This document shows positions 1-43,141 of a DNA stretch of 64,000 nt, in pieces (positions within the stretch are counted from its first letter, which is position 1; every line of letters begins with the position of its first letter). The notes beneath the pieces were generated by a model. The model searched no databases. It saw nothing but the letters and a program-made list of their open reading frames with translations, and had not been told where the DNA came from. A program made the translations under genes and the position numbers. Source of the DNA: Pterobdella sp. o SKG-2022 (lineage: Eukaryota; Annelida; Clitellata; Hirudinida; Piscicolidae); NCBI GenBank assembly GCA_964035795.1, contig OZ038326.1, positions 4,978,889 to 5,042,888 of the forward strand, read 5' to 3'.

Positions 1-73
1 CTAAACACATGACACCTAACACAAAATACATGGCATTCCACACAAAAACCAACAGAACCAAGCTCAAACTAAC

Positions 74-31027
<30,954 letters not shown>

Positions 31028-31222
31028 GGTAGGAGATTAGTGGCTTGTGTTTGACGGTGCTTTAATTCAATGCAGGCTACTTTTGATAGTCTTTATACTT
31101 TTAGTGTTATAATTAATAGAAGTTTTTTATACTATTTCTATAAAGTAGAGTTTAGACTTTAGTGTTTCGTTACTGTTATTTCAAATTTTTTGTTATGGTT
31201 GTCTATAATGATGTCTTATTTG

Positions 31223-31796
31223 CTAATGTTTATTGTGAAATACTGGAGTTATGTGGTAGAGTGCTTTTGTTTCAACTAATATTTCATCTGCTTGTAAGAG
31301 GCCTGGTTTGATGGTCGTGATGTTGAAACTACCTACTGGATCCAAAACGGATTTGTGTTCGTTTTCATTGAGAGCTTTTAAAATGTGATATTGTGTACAG
31401 AGCACACTGTCTTATAAAGATTTTTTATTTGTAGATTTCGATAAAATTTTATTCTCATAACGCTATTTTTATGCCTAGTTTTTATTTAAATTTTTAGCAT
31501 TCTTCTATTTTTGTTTCCACTTTTTTGATAGACAAAGCCATTTATTATTTTAGAGTTAATTGTTTTCTAAAAATTAGAATCACACTTTCAGAACCAGACA
31601 GCTCTTTGAGTTGGAAGACTACAATCAAAACGGTAGTAATTAAAACAATTAAGTTATATACACTGAATAAGATTCTAGCACTCAACAAAGCAGGCAGTGT
31701 TTTATTGAATTCCAAACTTTTCCAACCTCTGAAGCTTTTCAATGGGTTAAAACTTAAGAGCACTATCAGTGGTTTGGAAATCTTCCAAATCTAAAA
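31223..31796 (-). pseudogene. Possible membrane-protein exon remnants, P5B (ATP13A-like) ATPase-like
   Basis: Two GC-richer minus-strand open stretches lie between the TRPC start and the INTS9 end. The first (about 31796-31545) follows an acceptor-like TTTTTAG and encodes LPALLSARILFSVYNLIVL with a hydrophobic segment. The second (about 31405-31223) encodes ILVETKALYHITP before a possible GTATTT donor. The spacing and the patterns (A-L-L-S then hydrophobic; E-T-x-A-L-[YF]-x-I) recall the region around the last transmembrane helices of ATP13A-type pumps. That is memory-based and weak, and no catalytic domain is visible nearby. It could also be an unrelated gene, a TRPC 5' UTR exon or chance. 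Confidence 0.2.
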
Positions 31797-33748
31797 AGTT
31801 TGAAAAATTATAAATTAATTGAAATTTTTATTTAAATGCAAGAATCTAGTTGTTTGAAGGGATGAAATGCGAGACGATTCTCATTTGAAATGTTACCTTT
31901 TAAATAAAGCAATAACTTTTTGATTTATAGGCAGTCAAAATCATTATCATTAGGGTGCTTAAACGGAAATGATAATAAGGAAAAAATTCAGTTCAAAAAT
32001 ATAAATCAAGAAAACTCGAAAATTACCCCATTTTTGAGGTAAAACCCCAAATATTCTTGAGATTATAAGCAATAAAAATAAATTATTTGAATAATTATTT
32101 TGAAAATTAACTTAATATTTAAAAAAAATTAGAAAAATCAAAAATTTTGAGAAAATTTGATGAAATAAACTGGGGAAATGAGATTGATTAGTGCGGTAGA
32201 AGGTTATATTAGAATTTAAATATAGGCCGGTTATTGTTATTACTCTTATTATTATTCATGTTATATTGTTATTTATTTTTATTTCATTTATTGTTATTTA
32301 TGTTGTTGTTTTTTTTTTATTTGTTTTTTTTAATATTATGATTTATCTTCAATTGTTTTCGCATTTATTTTTTATTGTTGTTATCAATTATTTTTTATCC
32401 TTTTCATTATTATTTGGTTCATTTTCATTATTATATAATTTTAAATATTTTATTGATTACTTTTCTTAAGATTATTCATTCATTATTTTTTTTGTTATTG
32501 TTTCTGATATTACTGTTTATTATTATTAATTTAAGCTTTAGAATTGTTTCATTGGTGTAAATTTATGTTCAACAAATAAGCAAACAAAATACGTTTTAGC
32601 TAAAATTAGCGATTGATTTTTTCATCCGTTTTTATTAATAAATAAAACAAGTTATTATGCAAAAAAAAACTGATTTTTTAAAATATAAATACATGAATCA
32701 TCTCAATTAAAACGGAAAACAATAGCAAGATACTTTTCGTTGAGCGCTTTAATCTCAATAAAAGATTCTAATTTAAGGCATTCAAGAGGCAAAAACAATG
32801 GCGAAAAAACGCTTAAAAAACGGTTGAATGCAAAAATGCAAAAAATTTAAACAAAAAAGATACTGAGTGAGTTGAGCAAATATCATTCTTCCATCTATTG
32901 CTTTGTTAGACAAAAATGTTAAGAACTACATAAATTTCTTAATGTCTTTCCTTCTTTGTTGCTGTGTGACTTAGTATCTATTTCAAATATTTATCTTTTG
33001 TTATGGATCCGTTTTTATTTGATAACTTTGCTGACAGGTTAAAAAGCTAGACTATATTTCTTTTTTCTGTTTATAGTTTTTTATTTTTTAAATAGGTATA
33101 ATTTATTCTTTGTAAAATAAATTTTTTCGCATGAATATCTATATAAAGAAATTTTTCGGAAACTCATAAATAGTTTCTGAATGTATGTGATTTTTAAACG
33201 CACAAAAACACATTCTTGTGGTTATATAAAGATCAAATATTCAGATTTTCATGTTCCGATTTTTATTTTTTTTAATTATTTTTGTTATTTTTTAATTATA
33301 TAAGTAACTATAGAAAAGGTGAATAAATTGTATCACAGGTTTTGACGCATGTGCTCTGTTGTTAACAAATTCTCAAGTAATTGCAAAAAATTCCTTTCAT
33401 TTTTGCTCTTAAAAACATTTTTATCAATGTATCTTTCAAATCAAAACAAAATAACATAGAATATCAAACGAGTTTTAAATTGTAAACAACATGCTAATCA
33501 AAATCTACTTTTAAACGTATTTGTTCTATTTAAACGACTCTAATTGGTTGAAATAAGAATGATCTTCAGACCAGTTGCGGAGTTTTCCAAGAAAGTTTTT
33601 TATTCTATTATTTTTCTTTGGTGTTAGTGTTTTATTAGTTCTCTTTTATCGCCCTTGTTATTAGATTGTTATTGTCTTGTTATTTTTTATTATTTGCTCA
33701 TTGCTATGTTTTTTTCTCGTTTTTTTTTGGGTTTTTACTTTTGGTATT

Positions 33749-33935
33749 GTCGGCCCCTGTAGCTCAATGGTTGAGCATTAGACTAATTGTCTAAAGTTAC
33801 CGGGTTCGATTCCGCGTGGGCCGACAATTAGCACCTGTTCCACAGTGTGTTTTCGCTACATTAAATTTGTAGCAAGCGCTTCGATCTATAAGGAAAAGCG
33901 CTTTATAAATAGCGCATTACATTACATTACATTAT
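33749..33935 (+). mobile_element. tRNA-derived SINE, best-preserved copy
   Basis: The head is tRNA-like: 7-bp acceptor stem halves (GTCGGCC / GGCCGAC), an A-box-like TAGCTCAATGG, an intact D arm, an anticodon arm TTAGA-CTAATTG-TCTAA (anticodon position AAT), and a B-box-like GGTTCGATTCC. Six nt between acceptor stem and D arm, and an imperfect T stem, rule out a functional tRNA. The body of about 100 nt contains GCACCTGTTCC and GCGCTTTATAAATAGCG and ends in ATTAC repeats. It lies in the TRPC-INTS9 intergenic region. Internal A/B boxes imply former RNA polymerase III transcription. Confidence 0.85.
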
Positions 33936-34789
33936 TTCAACTTGATTGCGTGGGTGTTGCGGATTTTTAAAAGAAAATAGAACCTTTTTTAAAATGATGA
34001 TCGGCTTATTCCATTAGAGAATGTAAATTAATATAAAAATAAGTTCGTTTTGATATTTTATTATTAAAAAATGTTAAACTAATTGGGAAAAAAAGAAAAG
34101 AATATTTTTATATTTAAATTAATTTGAAAAAAAAGTTTTTGAAAAAATTTATTCTTTATTTATATTTTATTTCAAATATAAATAAATTTTTGGAAAACTA
34201 CCAAGGCGATTCAATTCAGTTAATAAAGCATTTTGGAACTCTAGAAAATGCATTCCATTGAACCAAATCAAAGATTCATTTCGAAAACAACCCATGTCTC
34301 AAAATAAAATTTAATACCTCAAAACTTTTTTTTTTTCATGGAAAACTAAAAATTAAACTATATTATAATTGGTCAAGAGGGTTTAAAGCTACTTAATATT
34401 TATTCACAAAATTTAGAAATCTTTATTATTTATTTAAAATAAATCATTTTTTTGAATCAATATTTTCATTTTTTATAGTTAAATTTGAAATTTATTAAAA
34501 AAAGATAAATACGCTTATCTTGAATTGGTTTTGGAATTCAAAGTAAACTTCTCAACAAAAAGAAAACTCTAATTTTTGACCCGGGAAACGCTCAAACCCG
34601 AAATTTAATCTCAAAACTTGTAAAAACAATATCTCAAGTTTGAAAACTTGAACAAAATGGTTTCAAGTTTTTCAACCAAGTGTATTTCTTCACTTAATTT
34701 GGGTTTTTTTTGACATCCAAAGAAAGTGCATTTGAACGTTTTTTGGAGTTTTTTTATCAACTGTTAATTTTTACTACACTTTATGTTTT

Positions 34790-35040
34790 ATTAAATAAAC
34801 ATTTGAATATAACGAATAGTTTAAAATAATAAATATTCAAATATAATGAATATTCACAAATAATATATATTTAAATATAATAAGTACTTGAATATAACAA
34901 ATATTTTATATAATAAATATTTAAAAACAATAAGTATTTAAATGTAAAAAATACTTGAATTTTATAAATTTTTAAAAATAATGATTATTTATATATAATA
35001 AATATTTAGCTATAAAAATATCTCAATCTAATAAATAGGC
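34790..35040. repeat. Degenerate AT-rich tandem repeat
   Basis: About 250 bp of diverged units of roughly 24 bp, consensus near ATATAATAAATATTTGA. It lies in the TRPC-INTS9 intergenic region. Confidence 0.75.
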
Positions 35041-36776
35041 ATATTCGTCTGATAAATAAATAATCCCATTTTAAAACGTCAAGGGATTTTTTCACAATTG
35101 ATGAAATGCACGAAGTTATTAAATCAAACTAAAATCATTAAATTTAATCCAAAAGAAGTTTTTATTTTTTGAACAATTAAAATATTACATATTAATGTTA
35201 AATCAGATTTAAAATATTAAATTGAATTAATGAAAACTATTGTCATATAATTAAAACTGGATTTCATACATTACACAATTCTGTCCAGAAAGCTCCAACC
35301 AGCCAGCAGAATTTTTCAAAACTTTATCAAATAATCGTAACTTTTTGTTGGCATGAAATTAAGTATTATTCTGTTATTTTTATGTTTTATCATAAAGAGG
35401 TTGTTATATAAAAGTTCAAGCAAGTAGTTAACAAAAATATTAACATTCTAAAAATAAAATTCAAAAAAATTTGTTAAACTCAATCTCCACAAACGCCAAA
35501 AAAACGACTCATTAAAAACAAACTCAAAAACTTTCTTTTCTTCGCTGTTTTGCTCTGCATGACAGAATAAAATCCACAATCGAATTAGCACAGATCTATC
35601 TCAGCTATATATGTGTACCAAACTAGAAAGGAATTATTTTGTTTTTCTTTATTAATTCGAGTTATATCATTTTTGGTGTGTTTTTCAAATATTCTGATTT
35701 ATTTTTTTTATAATTAAGTCACATTTTTTTTTAAGTAGAGAGTTTGATACCAAATATAACTTTTTAGAGATATCTTAATGTATTTTAATTAATTTTTTCG
35801 AAAGATTTTACGTTGGTTTACGAAATTTTTGATGCATTTATTAATACAGCAAAAAAGGTTAGTAACGTTTCTCAATGCTAGACCTATCGAAGTTTATAAA
35901 TGTTTATGCATCTTGATAAAAGTATAAAAAACTACTTAAAGACGTCAAAGTTTGCGAAAAAATCAATTCTCAAAAAAAATTCTTTATTTCTTGTTACATT
36001 TAAAAAAAAAATTTTTTTAATATTATATTCTACTTCATTAAATTACTCGATTAACAAAAGTCCGTTTTCAACGTCAAAATAAACCTTTTTCTTAAGTCTA
36101 AAACCCCAATATAAATCAAACAATGATGATCAATTATCTGCACACGATGTAGCCTTACAAAGCTTCAATTGTAGGGTATCAGTTTTTGAAAGTTCTAGTC
36201 TCTATGTGTTAGAACTTTTTTGAGCAGTAAAAGTTATCTCTTAACCCTTCTTCAAATGCCGTCGTTAGTGTAAAAGATGGTGAACTATGAGCATTAGCAG
36301 ATCCTATTTGGAGAGGCTCAAACTTAAGTAACCATTTGGGCGAAATTCAATAAATATGAAATATTCAGAATTGTATGCATGCAAAAAAACCTCTAAAACT
36401 TTGTTTTCATTCTGGTTTGGCTCAAAGAGGTGTCGTTAAAAGTGATACATATAAAACCTTCAGAAAAAGTTCCTTAGCAATCCTTATCTTTCTCCCATCA
36501 CTATCATCTTTCATTGAACTCTTCTACCATCAAAGTATCTACCCACAACTTGTCTCATTTCTAACTAAAACCCTGTTCTATCAACTGACCTTACTATGGT
36601 GTTTCAATGATGACACGCACTTATGTTATTAAACGAAATGTCTGAATCGAACCAAAATGAAAAAAATTTTTCGGTTATTGTTGCGTGCAGCTCATTTTGA
36701 ATATCGTTCAATTTTTTTGAGTTTACACGAAACAGAGTCTTATCCATTTAAAACCACAATGAATTGTTTGATTTAA

Positions 36777-36782
36777 TTTATT
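36777..36782 (-). promoter_or_regulatory. Possible INTS9 poly(A) signal
   Basis: AATAAA on the minus strand about 165 nt after the INTS9 stop, within A/T-rich DNA. The position is plausible but chance hexamers are frequent here. Confidence 0.35.
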
Positions 36783-36945
36783 TAAATTACACGTCAATTA
36801 TTGGGAAATAACAAAAAAAACATTGGATAAAAACACAAACATTAGTACATAAAAAATCACAAAACAAAAAAAACTGAGAGCAAAAACAACAAATCATCCA
36901 AAAAAATATGTAAATCAATAAACAATCTTTGATACAGGCAATCAA

Positions 36946-39900
36946 TCAAATGGACGTAGAAGCTAAAACAGCGTTCTTGATGATTTTGTAACTCTTCTTG
37001 TCGATACATGATTGGCTGTCTTCATTGAATATTATGTCGGTTGAGTCGTTAGTCATTTCTATCCTCGAGTTTTCTTTCTTCTGCGCATGTTTGTTGAATA
37101 TTGTGAAAAAAAAAATATTCATTATTATGGCATTAAAAATTGAAATAACAAGAGACTCTTGAAGTTTATGCCACTTAAATAACCTTCGAAGTTTTATTGT
37201 ACAATCATCATCTGCATAACAGAACCAACAACAAAAACACCGTCTACAACAACACTAAAATCCCTAACAACATCCCTCAAAACTTACAGTAACAACAACA
37301 ACCTCACCAACAACGACAAACTCACCATAAATACGATGGTTTTAGCTCCCTCCTTCTGCACCTCAGCTTCAATTCCTGCTTGAGCCAACACTTCCACCAG
37401 CTTCGAGGAGTTTGGAGGGTTGAAAGTGAGCTGAGGTTTTAAAACAGGAATGTCCTTGTTTTCTTGGTTATTATTCGGTGAGGTGAACGGCTGTTAAGGT
37501 TTGAGTTGTTATATTTGAAGATTATTAGTAAAAACTGGATATCAAAATTAGTAAAGATGTTACCACTAACAGAGATAATATAAGTAATAAAAAACTTTGC
37601 TTTGGTATTGATGAATTGATTTTGAATGTCGTAAAATTTTCGAAAAAAAAAAGAAAATAAGCAAAAAATAAATAAAAAAAACACAAAAAACCTTAAGAAC
37701 GTATTTATAATCTTTGCTGCAGAAGTAGCCAGAAACCAAGGAAATGGCAGTGCCTTTTTTGTTTTTCTTTATCTCTAATGACTCAGCAAGTTTTGAATCT
37801 ATAGTGACCTTCTGGAAGTTTCGTTTCAGGCTGATCTTCTGCACACCCTTCGGAGTCAAAGGTAGGGGGTTCAAGTCCTGGGAGGAACTTATCACGATTA
37901 AAATCATTTTGGATGTGATTTGATGAATTTTTGATTTTTTATTAAAAAAAACGCAAAAATTTAATTTAAAAATTTAAACTTGCTTAAATTTTTTGAAATA
38001 CAATTTAAAAAAGATAATTTTGAATGATAATTACAATAACTTATCCTTATTATGCATTTATTATTATTTTTAATTTTATTATTATTATTACAACCGATGC
38101 GATGGAGACATCAGCGTTGTAAGGGTTGATGTAGCACTGAGGTACAACCAAGCGATCTATCTGTATCTCCTGATAGTAATAATAATAATAACAATAAAAA
38201 AAATATAAACAATAAAAATAAAAATATAAATAATAAAAATAATGATAATAACATTAATAATAATAACAGCAACAATAACAATATAAATAATAAAATAGAA
38301 AATAAAAAAATATTAATAATAAAAATAAGAATAAAAAAAATAATAAAAAGCAAGCACCTTGAGAAGCTTGTTGGCTTGTGAGGGACTCAGTCTAGTGTCA
38401 ATGGGGCAGTGGAAGACCTAGATGTATTATTACTATACATATTATTATCCTTGTTTTGAATGTTTATAATAAATATAAAAATTATTACTATCATCCTTAT
38501 ATGTAAATTTAATTTTTAAAAATTAAGTTTCATTCAGTTTTTTGAAAAAATTTCTCTTTATTTCGTTTATTTTTAAAATTTTTGTTAATGTTCCATCATT
38601 TTTTCACCATCATCATCATCATCATTTTATTATAGTCAGCATCCTTCCCTTTTCCAAGGCGTCACTGACTTCTTTCCATGACCTTACCCTCTCCCTTCAT
38701 TTCACCCTGTCATAGCCATCTTCAAGAACTAATCCAAGCCCACGACAAAGGTTTTCCATCATCCCTTTCCAGGTTAACCTTGGCCTTCCTACTACTACCT
38801 TCAACCTCAAACCTCTACGCCTGTTTGACACAGTCGTCATCCTCTTTCCTTTTCTATTATTTATTATTAGTAATAGTTATAATTTTTATTTTTATTATTT
38901 CACCTTCATCTTCATGGGAAGATATGGTGCAAGGACCTTGAGACAGTCGAGTGTAGGATCTGAGTGGAAAAACAACAAGAAGTCAAATAAAACAAATGAT
39001 TAAAAAGAATAGTAAAAATAATAATAATAATAAAACAACCATGATAAAATTAAAAATAATAATAATTAACAATGGAAATAATAATAACCAGTGAAAATGA
39101 CGGAATTATTAGAATTGTCCTTCCATTGGACCATTAAATCCACCGCGTCCCCATACCTTTGTTTATTATTGTGATTGTTTAATATCGTTATTATTGTTAT
39201 CCAATATTTAAAATTATTTACCATCATTATTATTATTACTAAAACCTGAGATGTTGGTCACAACAGAAAACCACACATGGATGCTTGACCACTTTGCAAA
39301 ACTCATCTGAGTATCATTACTATTATCATCATTATCTTCATCATCATCATCATCATCAACATACAAACAATTGTTATGAACAGTCATTAATAAACGATGT
39401 AGTATGCACCTGAGGCAGACGAGAAGACCTCCAGTCTGCTGCTTTTAATCAACTGTTGCATAATTAAAAACACATTTGATCCAAATAAACTTCAAATAAA
39501 AACATTTTTAAGAGTTCATTTTGTTCCACGAAAATTTTCGTAAGATGAAATAATATTTGTACCTCCAATTGATAATGCAAGTTCATTTTACAAAAAGCTT
39601 CAAGGAATAAAATAAACTCCTAGAAATCTATTAATTTAAATATTTATGTTTGGCTTAAAGAATTGAAATAAACTTGTAAGTAAACGGTTTAAGCTAAACG
39701 CCTTCTAACTATGTCATAAGTTTAAAACTACTGAGTATTGAAATGCTTCATTCATAAAGTACAAAATTTTACGTCGTAGGTGCAACATCAACAAAAGGAT
39801 ACTGACATCTGAGTGAGCGAAGGGGGCATCAGGCTGGTACACCTTGCTTTGTTTCTGTGATGATAGCCTGTTTGGAAAAAAGTTAGCGTATGATTAAAAA

Positions 39901-42778
39901 ACGCAGTTATTAATAGTAAAGAACCTTCAGTTTTAGCATAAAGTCATTCACAATACGATAAAATTGAAAATGTGGTTATAATGGCATAAATTTCAGAAGT
40001 TTCTAGGCCATAATGTATATGAGTCTTATCTAGTTTCTACAGTGACAAAAGAAACATGGGTTGGACAAACGATATAAATAGAAAAATAGCCAACCATTCA
40101 GCGTAGATGTTTGAGAAGGCCAAGCTACTCTTAGCAATAGGGGAAATGACATATACAGGCGTCGATAACAGAGAAGAGGAGTCTAAGTGGTTGAAGAGGC
40201 AATCAATCAAATCGAAAACCACGCCCACCATCATGCAAGGTACCAATACCTTTCCTTTCTTTTTTAGGGTCATAGCTGAATCAAAGTTGAGATTAATAAC
40301 ATAACTAATTTAAGGGTATCATTATCATTTTAAGCTAGCTCTAACTATATGATTATCTATTTATATAAAGATAAAAATACTATCTATCTATGTATTCATC
40401 CCTCTATCACAAACTCACAAGTATTAAGACAGAACTCTCTCATGAAGTTATCAGGGTTATTGAGAGGGTTCTGAGACAGGTTAGCCACTAGCACCACATC
40501 ACTATCTTTCAGCTCTGACTTCGACATCAGCTGTTATTAGCATTCAATTTTATTTTTATGGTCATGATGCATTTTGTTATGAAAACTGCTTCAATCAATA
40601 TAGAATTTTCAGCTCAAATAAACTTTATTCAAAAAGCTTTGAAAAATTGCATTAACCAATCACCTACTAATCCAACCAACCAATCAAATCGTATTATGAC
40701 CCATGTTCCTACCTTAATAAAAGCAACTCACTACTCAAGAATGATCTAACCATAGTATGGGTGGACAAAACAGACGAAGCTCCGATGTAACTGATCTTGT
40801 GGTAGTCTGAGTACACCACCCAGTTGCAACTGCCGATGCTGTACCCTGAACTCAGTGCCTTTACCTTTAAGCCACCAGCTATGTCCTGGGTGTTTGGTTG
40901 ATGTGTGAGTATTTGCCAGAGGGTGGTATTTAGTGCATTTTTTGTGAGCTTATGTTTCTTTAAAGAATATCCAACAAAAAAGCTATTTGTTTTTTTAATT
41001 CATATAAACTAATTCCCCAGCTTTAATAATAATGTTTATTTTTGAGTTGAAACTTAATTAATGAATATGTATAAAACGCCTTGATAAAAACTGAGATGAC
41101 AAAATTTTTGCTTAGACGGGATTCAAACCCTCAGCCTCATGATTACAGTCTAAACGTTCTGCCAACTGAAGTAGTTACAAAGACACCCACCACAATTTGG
41201 TTGAAGGCAACCAGGGAGATTTTGTTGATGCATGACGTCACGTCGTATCTGTTGTAGCGTTCCCGCCAATTTTTTGCGTCGTTTAACCTGATGTTATTAT
41301 ATAATTGATTCAGAAAAAATGAAATGACAATGAGTAATAACAATTATCATTATCATCATCATCGCTTAACGTCCGTTTCCAGGCTAGCATGGGTTGGACA
41401 ACAACAATAAAAATAATAATGTTTTTTTCATAATAAAAATGAAATTTGATAATTAAAGCCTTTTTAAAACCTGTTTAGAGCTTGTTTGGAAGGTGTCAGA
41501 GAATTCTTATTCAACTTGCTCACATTCTCCACTAACTCCTCCATCAACAATCTTCCAATTGAAGATATAAATGTATAGGTAGATAGCTAAATAGATAAAC
41601 AGATAAATAACTGAGTAGAAAAACAGGTGGATAAATACAGATTGATATATAATTAGATTGCTAAATAGAATGAATAAATATAGACAAACAACAGCACAAA
41701 CTTGCCAAAAGTGATAACAGGCTCGGTAGCATAGATACACCCAGAGAAGGAAGTATGTTCAGTGATGAAGGGCAGGGCAAGCAGACTGACATGGGAGGTC
41801 AAAAGGATTATGTCCAGCTCTGCTACCTCTATGTTGGAGTTCTTAATAGGGATCATTTGGTTTGTATTGTGCTGTGTATGATTGTTTAATATGGATTTTC
41901 ATAAGAGAAAAAAGCATGTGATTTGTTGTAGATAGATTTTTAAAAAGATTTATTAATATTATATTATACTCTAAAAAATTGATTTTTTAAAAATTAGTTG
42001 ATTATTAGGCTCTTTTATAAAAAATCATCCATATATGTTAGCTTATTGAACATAGGAAAAGTAACTATATATACCTCAGGCACTGTGAACTCAATAGGAC
42101 CATCAATAAACTCTGACTCTTCCAATAGTTTACTGCCCTGTGTTGTGGTGTGGTTAATTCATTTTTATAAAGCAAAGTTTAATTTTAAATCTTTTTGATT
42201 CATTTTTGAAATCTTTGTTTTTAAAATACATAGTGTAGCTACAAATCAACAAAAAACTGAAAATTAAATATCATGAAAATTTTACTTCATTTGAGGCTTT
42301 GCATCTTTTTGAAAAATCCTTTCTGAAAAAATAAAGTTTTTTTTTAAAAATGCAAAAGCACTTGAAAATCTACATAATACCAAAAATAGTTTCAATATAA
42401 TAACACAAAAACAACTAACAATTATGTACGAAATATTTGAAAATTTTACACCATATTAACTCTATATAAAAAAATATAATAAAAACTAACAGACATAAAG
42501 TTCAAAATGGCTGTGAGGAATGCAATAAGATCACTGTTTTTAAGCATAAACCAATAAGCAAAAGCAAACGAAAAACCGACATGACAGATATGGGAAGAAA
42601 ACGATGCAAAGTGCTGGTATCAAGATGGCAGTCTATCATTATAGATACTCCTGAGTATTTAATCACGAAACATGGTGTGTTGGCTTGGCCGGATAAATCA
42701 TACTGTTTGTAGTGGGTTTTGGTTAGTATTATTGCTTATTCTTTGTGTAATAATATTTTTATGTATTACCACTTTCAT
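36946..42778 (-). CDS. INTS9: Integrator complex subunit 9 (complete, 19 coding exons)
   Basis: Non-catalytic metallo-beta-lactamase/beta-CASP partner of INTS11 in the nuclear Integrator cleavage module, which processes snRNA 3' ends and terminates paused transcripts. Exons: 42778-42770, 42702-42577, 42137-42075, 41841-41702, 41551-41471, 41287-41191, 40885-40751, 40530-40419, 40275-40095, 39867-39807, 39452-39410, 39306-39246, 39156-39089, 38959-38904, 38417-38358, 38169-38095, 37877-37692, 37490-37326, 37080-36946. They sum to 1854 nt, or 617 residues; human INTS9 has 658. Colinear matches along the whole family include N-terminal MKVYDLSG, LALPFITEHT, IYATEP, LLMEELV, ALSSGYSIGSCNW, VLVPCMMVGVVFDL, VYVISPIAKSSLAFS, a beta-CASP stretch with HPCVVF, CPIDTRL, and a C-terminal domain with IDSKLAESLEIK and STDIIF, which in the family binds INTS11. 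All phases match. It starts 363 bp after the CCDC12 stop, same strand. Confidence in identity is very high; a few splice sites (42577, 41191) use weaker donors. Confidence 0.95.
38605..38840 (-). mobile_element. 3' end of an RTE-like LINE (degenerate reverse-transcriptase C-terminus)
   Basis: The minus strand encodes the C-terminal signature of non-LTR retrotransposon proteins: VVVGRPRLTW, then about 20 residues later DGYDRVK followed by an in-frame TGA where the family usually has Trp, then RERVRSWKEV. The fragment ends in a (TGA)n-type tail, seen on the plus strand as CATCATCATCATCATCAT at about 38610-38625. It sits in the INTS9 intron 38418-38903 in the same orientation as the gene. It is 5'-truncated and dead. 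Confidence 0.7.
39588..39745 (+). repeat. Dispersed repeat, copy B
   Basis: Second copy of the repeat at 6128-6290, same order of matching blocks (CAAAAAGCTTC, GGAATAAAATAAACTCCTA, AAAGAATTGAAATAAA). It lies in the INTS9 intron 39453-39806. The family is unidentified. Confidence 0.6.
41110..41178 (-). mobile_element. tRNA-like relic (Tyr-like anticodon GTA)
   Basis: The minus strand shows an A-box-like TTCAGTTGGCAGAACG, an anticodon-loop-like ACTGTAATC (GTA) and a B-box-like GGGTTTGAATCCC. The acceptor stem and anticodon stem do not pair, so this is a SINE head or tRNA pseudogene. It lies in the INTS9 intron immediately downstream of the exon ending at 41191. Confidence 0.6.
41347..41402 (-). 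mobile_element. LINE/SINE 3' end with (ATG)n tail
   Basis: The minus strand reads GTCCAACCCATGCTAGCC, then AAACGGACGTTAAGCGATG and an ATGATGATG tail. I recall near-identical 3' ends from abundant RTE-related elements of cephalopods and other lophotrochozoans. Only about 55 nt remain. It lies in the INTS9 intron 41288-41470. Confidence 0.6.
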
Positions 42779-43042
42779 TTTTTGTTGTTTTAGGTTTGAT
42801 AAAAAACAAGATTTCAAATGCAAATTGTTTAGATTATTTAAAAGGAAATCATGCACATACGGTTGAACTAATCACTCAATTTAATATTTGAATTTTTCAA
42901 ATATTATGAAACCTCATCAAAAGCAAGTTACATTTTCGAAATTTTTTTATTTTATTACAGTTAATGAACACTATTTAAAACACTTTTGGCTTTTAAACTT
43001 ATGTTAACTCAAATTCTCACAAAAAAGAACCCTAATAAACAT

Positions 43043-43048
43043 TTTATT
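43043..43048 (-). promoter_or_regulatory. Probable CCDC12 poly(A) signal
   Basis: AATAAA on the minus strand about 95 nt downstream of the CCDC12 stop. It is the first canonical hexamer after the stop that I noticed. In such AT-rich DNA a hexamer alone is weak evidence. Confidence 0.45.
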
Positions 43049-43141
43049 CAAACAATACAATAATAATAATAGTAATGATATAATAAAATAAATGATATAA
43101 TCCTTTAAAAATGAACATAAATAATTGAATAAATTTAAAAA

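Larger units (their letters stand above)
31028..36945. other. Intergenic region between TRPC start and INTS9 end
   Basis: 5.9 kb holding the weak membrane-protein-like patch at 31.2-31.8 kb, one SINE (33749-33935), a degenerate tandem repeat and otherwise AT-rich sequence. A plus-strand 85-residue frame at 36375-36632 has no recognisable motif. The TRPC promoter should be near its left end, but I see no distinctive element. Confidence 0.7.

Noticed and set aside
33749..33824. Functional tRNA gene with AAT anticodon
   Set aside because: The acceptor stem pairs perfectly, but the spacing to the D arm is wrong, the T stem is mismatched and a SINE body with tail follows.
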